From the NCBI GenBank assembly GCA_013339895.1, contig JABACO010000065.1, positions 1-64,000 of the forward strand: a stretch of 64,000 bases of DNA. Reading direction: 5' to 3'. A program made the position numbers and the translations under genes. Positions within the stretch are counted from its first letter, which is position 1. Every line of letters starts with the position of its first letter. The notes beneath the pieces were generated by a model, which was not told where the DNA came from, did no database searches, and saw only the letters and a list, made by a program, of their open reading frames with translations. This DNA comes from Ephydatia muelleri. Its lineage: Eukaryota > Porifera > Demospongiae > Spongillida > Spongillidae. Positions 46,101 to 57,131 of this stretch are shown in pieces.

Positions 46101-46827
46101 AGTATACGTGTCATGGTACTGTCATATACCTCTGCACTGTGGTAGAGACTCATAGGACATATGTGTTTGTAGCATTGTCTGCAGAGTGTATTGTACTGAC
46201 AACTTCATTTGGTTATTACGATTTTAAAATTGCAGTTATTGTTAATATGTTATGGACAGTACAGTGAAAACTGAGAATACTTTGCTAGAGAAATTGGTAT
46301 AATTAATCAATCCGGTGTTATGTGACAAGGTTTTGGCATATGAGCACCACAACATCTGTTTGGTACATCCCACACACCGCAACACACTAGGCATACAACC
46401 CATGTCATACCCAATGCCCTAGTTTGGCCCTGAATGAAAGTGAAAAGCATTCCACTCTCCCTGCTACGTACCCTGCAGTAGAGTATTCGGAGACCAATTG
46501 AGAAAGTGGTATGCCAATGCAATCAGCCTTTTAAAAACACAGCTAACGTACTTATAGTACTCCACGAGGTCCACACTGGTACAGTACTCTGCTAACCCAA
46601 TATGTCCTTATAAGGTAGAAGTGCAGCAAGCATATGCATGCATCATGGAATGGAAAGGAAATATAAAGTAATGGTTCCTGTAGAGCTGGATGAAGTCATC
46701 ACCAATACTACCACTGTGACCATCAGTTATGATGTAAGGGAACCATTATGTGAAGATTGAAGTACTTTCCATGTTCAGTAACATATACATTTTTCATACC
46801 TACTTGTATAAATCTACATTATGCAAT
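46101..46827 (+). repeat. Partial macrosatellite unit 5
   Basis: Continues the unit pattern to a tail-like copy (VITNTTTVTISYDVREPLCE then D and stop, about 46660-46758), then breaks off. The right arm of the inverted duplication begins at about 46828. Confidence 0.8.
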
Positions 46828-47231
46828 GCATGAATGGTTTTAACAGTTGTGTGTGCATGTATGGAGACATGTATATCTGTGCACTTGGCGTCCAATGAGC
46901 TAACATATAAAGGTAATAGGGAAGAGGAAGATGGAATGAATGTAGAAGCAGATGGAGGGGAAACTATAATTATAGTATTATGCCATCTTAAGGCAGCCCT
47001 GTGTCTACAACCCACTCATGTCCACCATATCTGTTGATAGAAAATAAAACCTGCAGGTGTTTGAAGAAGCTCTATTGTGTAATGGAATGGTCATGACCTC
47101 TTTCTAGATTTCCTTGCCCTAATCATGACATAGGGATAGATCTATGATGTGTGGCTCTCACAGGCACATTGGTCGACTCCCTAGGGGTCCTGTGTTGTCA
47201 CTGTAAGTATTTACTTTTTTATGTAGTTGTG

Positions 47232-47470
47232 TCTGGCTGTTGTTGAATCATCAGATAGTGCAACTGGTGAAGACTAATATGAATTGAGATCGTTGAGCTG
47301 TTGTATCAGTGGCATAAAGACGATTGGGGGAGAATAATTACATTCATTATACAGCAGGGGGCGGATACAGGCTTTTGTCCTCTTGTCCGGGTATGGGGAT
47401 GGGGGAGTGTAGTATAAGAAGCTCCCCATAAGCCCCCCAGACCCCCAGGAATGTTTTGTAAAATCAATGA
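47232..47470 (+). repeat. Dispersed repeat R1, right-arm copy
   Basis: Inverse counterpart of the copy at 33090-33330. It has only 5 G where spacer copies have 14-22, so the poly-G tract expanded in the spacer lineage or shrank here. Confidence 0.75.
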
Positions 47471-47805
47471 ATGATTACATTAAAACTACTACAAATTATC
47501 GTAATAGTGAGTCTTTGGCAGCTCACAATCAATTTTAGGTTAGCCAATTTCTCTGGACAGTTAGCCATTGCAACAATACCATGCATGAAGACCTGCAATT
47601 TGTAACGCTTCGACCACCATGCACGCCACGTTAACCGGCCTACGGTCAAGCACGTGACAGATGACTAGTGACAATGCATTCTAAAAATAATGGACACAGG
47701 CGTAGAGCCGCAATCGATAACAATTGGTCTTTTAATTATGCAATATATGTACCATTTAATGTTAGGTTTGGAGGGGCTGAGCCTCTCAATGCCATTATTG
47801 CTGAG

Positions 47806-47842
<37 letters not shown>
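47806..47842. repeat. Poly-C tract (37 C)
   Basis: The longest homopolymer in the window; the equivalent left-arm site at 32728-32750 has 23 G on the + strand. Length difference between otherwise similar arms shows rapid change, though homopolymer length is also the least reliable base call. Confidence 0.9.
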
Positions 47843-47845
<3 letters not shown>

Positions 47846-48311
47846 CTTCCGTCCACACAATGTCATTAGTCATGATGCTGAAGTGGAAGACCTCTGGTGG
47901 TGGATTTTGAAGTGTGTTTCACCGTGGTAGTATAGTGACTAGTTGATCGTACGCTGTCGAATGGTTGGCCAGCCAAATCGTGCAGTCTGATCTCTTTCAT
48001 TTTCCTTTACAGACATAAAAACTAATGGAACCAAAATGTTTAATGTCATATCACAATAAAACACTCTGATATAGTGCACCAGAATTATGGATATTTGGAG
48101 CATTAAAGACAATAAATAGAATCAGTGGAATCACAATGAAAAAGTCCCATTATCAACTACAACGACAACTAAGAGAGGCGGGAATCCTGTGAGTAACGAA
48201 TTCTAGAAGTGCAAGAACAAAGACAAATTAAAAAGGTAACTTTCAGAAACTTTAGTGGGTGCTCATTTCGCCATGTGCTCTCTACATAGGGGAAACCAAT
48301 TATGCCTTTGT

Positions 48312-48356
48312 CCATTGGTCATGAATTACGAACTCCGGATGTGACGTCATATAAAA
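48312..48356 (+). promoter_or_regulatory. CCAAT, CRE and TATA box upstream of gene B
   Basis: ATTGG (inverse CCAAT) at about 48314-48318, TGACGTCA at 48342-48349 and TATAAAA at 48350-48356, directly abutting, 57-63 bp before the ATG at 48413. The layout mirrors gene A. A full CRE palindrome touching a TATA box is a classic cAMP/ATF-type core promoter arrangement; regulation by it here is inference. Confidence 0.7.
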
Positions 48357-48412
48357 ATAAAATATAATTGTATAACTTAGTTGCGGTGCGTAAATCACTT
48401 TGCACAGTAACG

Positions 48413-51400
48413 ATGATGCATCAGATGTTGTTTGTTTTATTCGTTCTTCGGAGCTATGTGGTCACCGCTACCATTCCACCTGGCTATGCTTTACAGGAGC
48501 ACCTATGCAGCGGACAGCTCGAGTTGAATACGACTCTTGTGTTGAGCGATGGAGAGCATCGCATATCTTCAGGGCCGCCCTGTCACGTTTCCACAAGAGG
48601 CAACATCTCGATAGTGGGGTCTTCGATGAAAAACACCACAGTTCACTGCGAAGGAGAAGGTAGAGTGTTTGAATTCATTTCCGCACAAACGCTGAGCACG
48701 GAGAGAATAACATTCATTAACTGCGGTATACACCTTATATCGATAGAAAACATTCTCATTATGGAATGCACATTTCAGGACAGTTCAAATACAACAATAT
48801 TTGCAGAATCAGTTAATAACAGGAGTATCATCAAAATTGAATACTGTTTATTCATTAACAACAATGGCTATTATGGTGGTGGTGTGTGGTTGAATCTATC
48901 AACTGGTAATGTTAGCATCTCAAACTGCACATTTCAAAACAACACTGCTACTTATGGTTTTTCTGGTGATGATGGTAGTGGTGGTGGTGGTGGTGTGTCA
49001 TTGCGGGGATTAACTGGTGATGTCAGCATCTCACACTGCACATTTCAAAACAACACTGCTACTTTTGGTGGTGGTGTGCGGTTGCTGTTATTAACTGGTA
49101 ATGTTAGCATCTCACACTGCACATTTCAGAACAACACTGCTACTTATGGTGGTGGTGTGTCATTGCAGTTATTAACTGGTAATGTTAGCATCTCACACTG
49201 CACATTTCAAAACAACACTGCTACTTATTATTTTGATGGTGCTGGTGGTGGTGTGTCATTGCGGGAATCAACTGGTAATGTTAGCATCTCACACTGCACA
49301 TTTCAAAACAACACTGCTACTTATGGTGGAGGGTAGTGTGTCATTGCAGTTATTAACTGGTAATGTTAGCATCTCACACTGCACAATTCAGAACAATGGT
49401 GATGGTCGTGGTGTGTCATTGCTGAAATCAACTGGTGATGTTAGCATCTCACATTGCACATTTCAGAACAATGGTGATGGTGGTAGTGGTGGTGGTGGTG
49501 GTGTGTCATTGGGGCACTCAACTGGTAATGTTAGCATCTCACACTGCACATTTCAAAACAACACTGCTACTTTTGGTGGTGGTGTGTCATTGAAGTTATT
49601 AACTGGTAATGTTAGCATCTCACACTGCACATTTCAGAACAACACTGCTGGTAATGGTGGTGGTGTGTCATTGCTGTATTTAACTGGTAATGTTAGCATC
49701 TCACACTGCACATTTCAAAACAACACTGCTACTACTGATCTTGCTTCTATTGGTGGTGGTGGTGGTGTGCTTTCGTGGCAATCAACTGGTGATGTTGTTA
49801 GCATCTCACACTGCACATTTCAAAACAACACTGCTACTACTGGTGGTGGTGGTGGTGGTGGTGTGTCATTTTATTCTTCAACTGGTGATGTTAGCATCTC
49901 ACACAGCACATTTCAAAACAACATTGCTACTATTGGTGGTGGTGTTATGCGGGTATTGTTTATAGATCTTGGAGGTGGTTATATTGGCATCACTAACTGC
50001 ACATTTCAGAACAACAGCGCTATTAATGCTGGTGGAGCTGTGTTTTCTTGGGTTGGAGTGTGGAGCATTAATCTGATAAGTAATATGGAGCTGAATGGAA
50101 AAGCAGGTGATGTTAACGTAACAAACTGCTCATTTCAGAAAAACAGTGCTTCTGTTGGAGGAGCTATTTTTATTGTCTCAATCAGGACAACATTAATTAA
50201 TAGCTCCACATTTACTAATAACACTGCAGTTGGAGGAGCAGCAGTCTATGCCGTTGATACTTATATTCCATCATTTTTTGTTGTTCCTCATTTAATTACT
50301 TCAGACACTAAGCCATTTGGCCACCTCATTCTCCAAGGTGTGATGATTAAAGATAACCACTGCTCTTGCAATGACTACAATGAGCTGAGAGGAGGGGCCA
50401 TTTACTTTAATGGAATGAAGGTGGACATCTTTGGAAACAACTTTACAAGAAGTCAGTTTTCATCTAACTCTCCCTTGGGAGCCATTCAAGGAACAAATGG
50501 TTTTCTTAACCTTCATGGTAACATCACATTCTCAAATAACACAGGAGTGAATGGAGGGGCCATAAGTCTGTCTAACAATGTCCCACTGTACTTCTATGAG
50601 GGGTGTGCAGTAGAATTTTCTAGAAATGCAGCAACTGGATTTGGTGGTGCTCTGTATAATAATGGGGACAAAGAAAAGGTCATACAGACAACTTGGAATT
50701 TGAATAAGTGCACAATATGCTTGATTAATAACTGTTTCGGCATAAAATGTGACTTTCATACCAACATGTTCTCTATCACCTTTATTGATAATCATGCACA
50801 GCAAGGTGGTCATTCTGTATATGCCACTCCCATTTATAACTGCAATAACTGCATTGGGGTTCTACCAACTGGCCACCTTGTCACTCAGTCTGGCATATGT
50901 CCAAACCTGACTAGCTATATCACCACTACCCCTTCCCATAAAGACATCAATGACATCCAACTACTCTCTTTTCCAAAGTATGTACACTTATGTGGCTGTA
51001 GCAATCCTAACTTGTGCAATGCCACAAATCAGTATCATGGAAAAGTTATCACATATCCTGGCAGAACTGTGAGATTTAATGTTACCACAGTAGATGAGGG
51101 GAATAACCTATCACCAAGTGTTGTTTACACACAAATTGAAACCAATGGTATTACATCTTCAAAAATAACACTTGGACCTACGCAGAAAGCTCAGTGGATA
51201 GGAACAGTATGTGGTACGATGGAGTACCAAATCTATGGACCACAAATGGCTTCACTTAAACTGCTTCTGTCTAACTATCCCAGAAATACTCCAACAGTTG
51301 TTGAGGTCACACTGTTACCATGTGAGCCAGGGTTCACATTGATTTCAAATTCTTCTACTGGTGTAATGGAGTGTAGCTGTTCAGAGTTCCTCACATCATT

Positions 51401-52943
51401 CAGAGTGGTCTGTGATGCATCAGATGGTACGGTGACAAGAAATAAACCTAACTGGATTGGTGTGTACAATAGCACCCATCCAGCACTGGCTTCATCCTGT
51501 CCTATGGATTACTGCAATAGTGCCATAGATAAGGTGTCTCTAGCCAGGCCTGGTGATTTGTGCAATGGAGGCCGTACTGGCATTATTTGTGGTAGCTGCC
51601 ATGGTAACCATAGTGTGGTCTTTGGTTCTTCCCAATGCACGATTTGCTCAAATATGTGGCTGATCACACTTGTGATGTTTGCAGTGCTGGGTGCCTTACT
51701 GGTGGCAGCACTGTTCTTCCTCAACTTCACTGTAACACAAGGCACTCTGTATGGGCTCATCTTCTATGCCAACATTATTCAGATCAATAGTTCAATATTC
51801 TTCCACCAAGCCATTCCATCATTGCAGATTATCGTGTCATTTATTAACCTGGATCTTGGGATCCCCATGTGTTTCTATAATGGTATGGATGATGCTGACA
51901 AGGCTGGCCTTCAGTTTGTGTTCCCAGCCTACCTCCTCATCCTCACCTTAACAGTCATTGTGATCTGCCACTACTGTCTTCAGCGATCTCCAAACACCTC
52001 CACTAGTTCCTGTCTTTATAGATTTCCCATCATCTTAGGAGAAAGAGCAGTTGGAGTCCTCTGTACTACTATCTACTTGTCATATTACAAATTGCTGAGA
52101 ACTGTCATTGATATTTTCACATATTCCACAGTCCACCTGCCCAGTGGTGATATGAATGTCTGGTTCTATGATGGAAATGTGGAATACCTTCAAGGAAAAC
52201 ATGCTACTTTATTTATAATCGCTGTGATGACATGTACCCTGTTCCTTCTCCCCTACACCTTTGCCCTCACTTTCATTCCAATCATTGAACGGTACAGTGA
52301 ACACAACAGACTGTTCAACTATCTCCACAAGTTGGCCAATAAGTTCAAACCAGCGAATGATGCCCACTATGCCCCCTATAAGGGGGAGTGGCGATGGTGG
52401 CTGGGAGCTAGGCTTTGGCTTGTCGTTGTGATGTACAGCTTAAATCCAGTGTATAGTTCTGACAATCCATCTCTGCTTCTGTCTATCCAGGCTACCTTGG
52501 TGATGTTGTTCATGCTGGTACAAGCAAATATACAGCCATTTGGACAGCCACTGCAGAAGATGGATAAATGCAACAGACACACTAGTGCCTACAATAAGTT
52601 GTACAATTGTCTTGACCTGATGTACCTCCTTAACTATACTGCACTAGCTATGTCAATGTCATACATTCTAGGTAAGAGTTCAAATGAAACACAAATCAGT
52701 GTATCAGTTTTAGTGGGCCTCTATGTCGCCATGTTGTTGGTGACTGTCTTGTACCATTTCATTGTGGCCATCCTCAAGGCCTGTAGCACGTATGACCGAG
52801 CCAAAGAGAAAATAAATGGAATATTTGAAAGAAAATATGAAGTAATGGTTCCTACAGAGCTGGAAGAATCCACAACTTATACTGTCAGCACCACCACTGT
52901 GACAGTCACCAATCATCTGAGAGAACCACTGTGTGAAGATTGA
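48413..52943 (+). pseudogene. Pmp-like beta-helix / multi-pass membrane protein gene B (one frameshift)
   Basis: ATG at 48413 (MMHQMLFVLFVLRSYVVTA signal peptide), TGA at 52941-52943, single exon, about 1510 codons. The repeat domain (about 48890-50230) has about 13 turns of VSISHCTFQNN with Gly-rich loops encoded by GGT runs. The frame shifts at about 49330 (GGTGGAGGGTAGTGTG where other turns read GGTGGTGTG) and is open from there to the end. A further beta-helix-like part (50320-50650), Cys-rich ectodomain (51000-51560), CGSCHGNHSVVFGSSQC motif (about 51590-51640), about nine or ten membrane segments (51650-52780) and a 40-residue cytoplasmic tail follow. The length agrees with gene A. If the shift is a read error, this is the functional member of the pair. 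Pmp-like names come from fold similarity, not bacterial origin. Confidence 0.9.
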
Positions 52944-53854
52944 AGAACTTGCCGTGTTGAATAACATGTAATTTTGCACTGTAGTAGATACACAATTAAT
53001 GTACGTAGTATTGACGTGTTTGTTTATGCAGGGTTGTCTGCTTAATAGCATATAGTACTGACAACTTCATTTGTTTATAGCCACTAGAAAATTGCTGTTT
53101 TGAAAATATGTATATTCGTAGAGTAAAGTGAAATCTGGGATGATGTAAGTCATATATATGCCAATTGGTGTAACTAATCAAGGTGTAACGCTACAAAGTT
53201 CTGGCTTCTGTGCACCATGAAACATTTCTAGTTGGTACATCCCACACACCACATTACACTAGGCATGCAGCCCACTTCATACCCAATGCAATGCTTGCAT
53301 GGCAGAACAGTTATGCTTTAACACTCAGGTTTTAAAAAACTATAGCCTATTCAGCTGAGTTTGGTCTGATGACAGTTCTCACCTTTTTACGCCTCCAAAA
53401 TGCCATCTGATGCATTTTGTTGTTGTCGATGGATGACCAAGTAACCCTACTGCCTCTTTAAAAAGATAATTATCTTCCCTATTCTGGGCTTGAATAATGG
53501 TGAAATGCATTCCAGTTGCAGTAGTCCTGAGACACCCCCAGCAAAAGTACTCTGTAGTAGTTCACGGAGGTTCTCACAAGTACAGTACTCTGCAAACCAA
53601 TAACATATATCAGCCTGCAACAGTCTTTTAACATATATAGGGTTTTGACCCCTTATCTCCGCATCCTTGTAGTGACAATCTTCAATCTTTCCCCCTCCCA
53701 TAACACCTTTCTACTCCTGCTAGTCATGACAACTTCCCTCTTTCCTCTTCCCCTGCATGGTCATGACTTAGTGTCATGACTTAGTGTTGGAAGTAGGGAG
53801 GTGGAACACAGCTGTTATAGTGTGTGATGGCATTTTCCAAACAGGGTGTAGTAA
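52944..53854. other. 3' flank of gene B
   Basis: Shared with 26589-27498 on the left. Contains the un-inserted form of the TTAA site (CAGTCTTTTAACATATATAGG, about 53622-53642). No gene seen. Confidence 0.6.
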
Positions 53855-55610
53855 TCACACAATCAGATCCACGAAAGATTCTATATAGGCTACTGATGAA
53901 TGACGAAACAAGGAGTGCATACAAAATTCTTTTCTCCTCAAACTCAACTGGGCCTGTCTCCAAGCCATGTCAGGGACATTAGCACCAGTAAACTCACCAA
54001 CGGAATGGCCAACATCTGTGTAGAACTCCATAGATGCCAGAATTAGTTGTGTAAGGGCTGCCCTGGCATTGTGGGCACATTTACAGAAACAATAACAGAA
54101 ACGCAACAAGACAAGTGCAACTTGGGATCTATACTGCGTAGACTGCATTATTCACAGTGTAGACAGTAAAGCAAGACCTTGGAGTTGTAATTCTTGTCTT
54201 AATGTTTCTTGCAAGGCCATCATTTGACACCCTGTCACAGTGAATTATCAGTATTGAGGGAGTCTGCATCTTAGTTTGTTGCACAATCAACCATTCATCA
54301 CAAGTGCCGCAGAACCTGCAATCACATTAACATTCAAATTCCAGTAGTCAAATTACAACAATTGCTTACACTTGAGGCACTGGCATGTTATCCAAAGCTA
54401 TCTGTGTATTAAGGAAGCTGATCATTAGGTCAGACAAGCTCTTTGTTTCACCACTGAACATGTAATTATTAACTTTCAACTGTCTATAAAGAATTAAGTA
54501 TTGCTTTAAAATTTTAGCGGCCCAAACTTCACTACCATTAAACAGCATTCAGCTTGTCTATATACCAAGGTTGTAAACATTTGCAAAAATTGTTCTGCCA
54601 CTTATAGAAACTAATAATAGATTTATTTGTCTTACAAATTTTGATACTTACTTCTTTTGGAAAAAACAGTTTGCTTATCAGGACAGACATCCCTTCAGAA
54701 AAATCATTCTGAACTCCAACCAGCAAAAATTGTGCTTCTTTACCAAGCAATTACTGTTACGTAGGATTTTTTAATCTTTGCTTTGCCTTGTCTTATTTTT
54801 ATAATAAGGGGGTGGCATTTCAAGGATTACTTATGGAACTCTGTGGTTGATCCATAATACCAATGAAACACTTCTGAATTGATGTAAGGCACCGAGCAGA
54901 TGTGGCAGCTGTATGAGTGCAAACTAATAAGATGGATTAGGAAACAGTATATTATATACTTATTAATATTGTATTCTTGGAGAACTGCCAGAAAAGATTG
55001 GACCTTCCCTGTATGCCTTTGTTCAATCTCTTGCAGCAGTGCACCTGAAGTCTTTTGAAACAATTGAATTATTGCCTGGTCAAATTTAATTTGTTACACT
55101 GACTCACCATTTCTGTTGCAACACTTTCAACACTTTCAGTTGATTGAAATACATGTGGGCTGAAAAAGACAAATTAATATGAGTGTGAAATCCTATTCTC
55201 TATATAATACTGACAACTTTGGTTGTATATGCTGCAATATAATTTCTTTTATAGCTCAATTCTACTTATTTTATTGTGTTCTCTCTTGTCGCTTTGTCTT
55301 GATATATAACTGACTGTGCAAGATGAGTGCTAAAACAAAATATTACAAAGAAAAAAGTAAAAATGAGTCACCTATACCATGACATGCCAGCATCCTTAGC
55401 TGATTCAGCATGGCTCAACTGATTCTGCATCCTCAGGTGATTATTTTTCAGAACTGGAATAGATGTCACAAATATAATGAGCCAATTGGTCACATTGAAA
55501 GACTATACCTTTGTGTCTTGTGTTTCAGAGGTTTCAATGGTTTTAGGAGGTAATAAAACTGCGTCTTTTCAGTCATAGTGGAAGTTCGTTTTGCCCACTT
55601 TTCATTCAAG
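53855..55610 (-). CDS. USP-like multi-exon gene remnant, right copy
   Basis: Inverse counterpart of 25170-26588, with the same exon pieces and splice sites. Differences include a KICKTNKS variant and a longer C-terminal part because the LINE-derived segment is intact here. FCGTCDEW lies at about 54290-54310. Both copies keep short open exons, but neither shows a complete catalytic domain in the arm. Confidence 0.45.
53860..54195 (-). mobile_element. LINE fragment inside USP-like gene
   Basis: Minus-strand peptide RSQVALVLLRFCYCFCKCAH...NVPDMAWRQAQLSLRRK...SLFRHSSVAYIESF parallels the post-RT region of the LINE at about 6315-6590 (ATSLLRICGSFCKLVH...IPDVHWQQARLSL...GCAAFIASL). It is a different, diverged family member. 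In the left arm about 270 bp of it is deleted between GAAACATTAA and CTCCTTGTTTCG, leaving only its end. Confidence 0.75.
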
Positions 55611-56222
55611 GGACAGGATGGCTTTCATTTCAGTGATTGCTGCATTTCTTAAAAAGGTTACTGAATGCTATGGCTAAAGTATGTATACAGTGGAAATAGG
55701 AACATCAAAAACGAGTATTCCTCCTTGTCAAATCTGAGAAAAGGTATAAAGAAGTTGATACTCATACTGTGTATCTTGCAAGGGTAGATCTTACCTTACC
55801 ACTGACATACAAAACAGAAGCAAGTATTTAAATCTTTTCTTTACAATGGTTTTATGTGTAATGCATATGCATGTGCTTAACAATAAACAAAATGACACCC
55901 TAGCAGAATACAGTAATTAGTTGAAGCTTCAATTTAGACTTTAATAATTTACTTTTGTTAGTGAAATAGTAAAAACGTTACCAGACTGTTTGGTATACAT
56001 GAAATTGTACTAAATTGATCTGACAATATTTAAAACACTTACTAAAATTATTCCAATTATTGCAACTCAAATTAAAGTGCAATCAAGCTGCACACCAGTG
56101 GATACCTGTATTGCGAAGTATTTTTAGTGTGTGCAGTAATTTATTTACAGATGAGATGTTATGGATATGCTTATGTGGCTATGTGGTAACTGATACCCAA
56201 AATACTATAATATTATTTTTTC

Positions 56223-56460
56223 TCAGCCAAACCAAACATATACTTTGTGATCCACTTTTTGCAGTAAATTCATCACATGACTGGTACAAGCATGTTGTGA
56301 CAGCTTTCCTAAATCCTTAGCAGTACCGGCTCTTGTAACAATCCGGAATGTAGGCTCAAGGTAGTCCTTTAAGGATTCTAAGTTGTATACACAAATGATG
56401 TTAAGCAGCTGGACTTTACTGCGGTCAATTATTAACTGTTGTGGCTTGACCATTGAATAG
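56223..56460 (-). CDS. Conserved arm exon of unknown function, right copy
   Basis: Counterpart of 18669-18988, shortened at its start by a deletion. Open to TGA at 56223, with conservative differences from the left copy. Confidence 0.4.
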
Positions 56461-56489
56461 AATCCAAGCAGCAGTCCCTCAGCACGGCT

Positions 56490-56620
56490 AAACTTCCAAT
56501 TATGAACCTAGTATTCATATCCGAGTTATACAAACACCTCACACCTAATACATTACTACCTGTCAGCATCATAGGGCTGACGACAAAGGCAATACAGCAG
56601 CTTGAAAGGATCAAGAAAGA
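56490..56620 (-). pseudogene. PHD-finger exon 1 relic, right copy
   Basis: Keeps LLYCLCRQPYDADR and the 52-bp intron, but the splice acceptor reads AAG-CTG in place of the left arm's CAG-GCTG (AG to AA). Exon 2 stops after ATAATTGGAAGT, joining directly to TTAGCCGTGCTGAGG. About 575 bp present on the left is missing, including the rest of the finger. Confidence 0.65.
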
Positions 56621-56882
56621 GCAAAGGGGAGGGAACCTGATTTGTTTAGTACTGCCATTATATGAAACAATGCAAATCTCTCCTCATTCGGCTGAAATTC
56701 AGTGGTTGTGGCCTGCATGTAATGAAAAAGTAGCAAATTTAGCTGCTAGGTGTGCCTGTCGGGCTACTGCTTTCCAACTATACCAGTTTATTGATCTGTA
56801 CATAAGTGCTTGTGCAAAGTGAACACAACGTTCTCCCTTTTGTTATGCAACTGCTAATGATGATACCTAGTCATACATACAA

Positions 56883-56967
56883 TTGTGGAAATGGTTTCAT
56901 GGTACCTGTGTTGGAGAAACAGAAGTGGAATCATGCATCAATCCATTCATATTGTCAACATGCACCA
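56883..56967. other. 85-bp micro-inverted block
   Basis: TTGTGGAAATGGTTTCATGG through CAACATGCACCA occurs in the same + orientation here and at 17592-17677, although both flanks are inverted relative to each other. One arm has therefore inverted this block, with loss or gain of about 60 bp next to it. Confidence 0.88.
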
Positions 56968-57131
56968 AGTTGTATTTGATCATTAAACTACAATAGGCAT
57001 AATGAATCATTTTTAACCCAAATACCTCTTTGAACTGTGTGCCTGCTGCATAACAATACAAGTACAGATCTTCCTCTGCCACAGGCTCCATACCTCCTCC
57101 TGAAGATCAGTGACTTCATTTTGTATGGTCC

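Noticed and set aside
38159..46522. Many 60-100 codon ORFs on the minus strand of the spacer units
   Set aside because: They are antisense shadows of receptor tail copies and of R1, repeated once per unit.
27499..52943. Bacterial contamination or transfer because the repeats resemble chlamydial Pmp autotransporters
   Set aside because: The proteins have an animal-type signal peptide, N-glycosylation sites and many membrane helices instead of an autotransporter barrel, with CRE/TATA promoters and introns in neighbouring genes.
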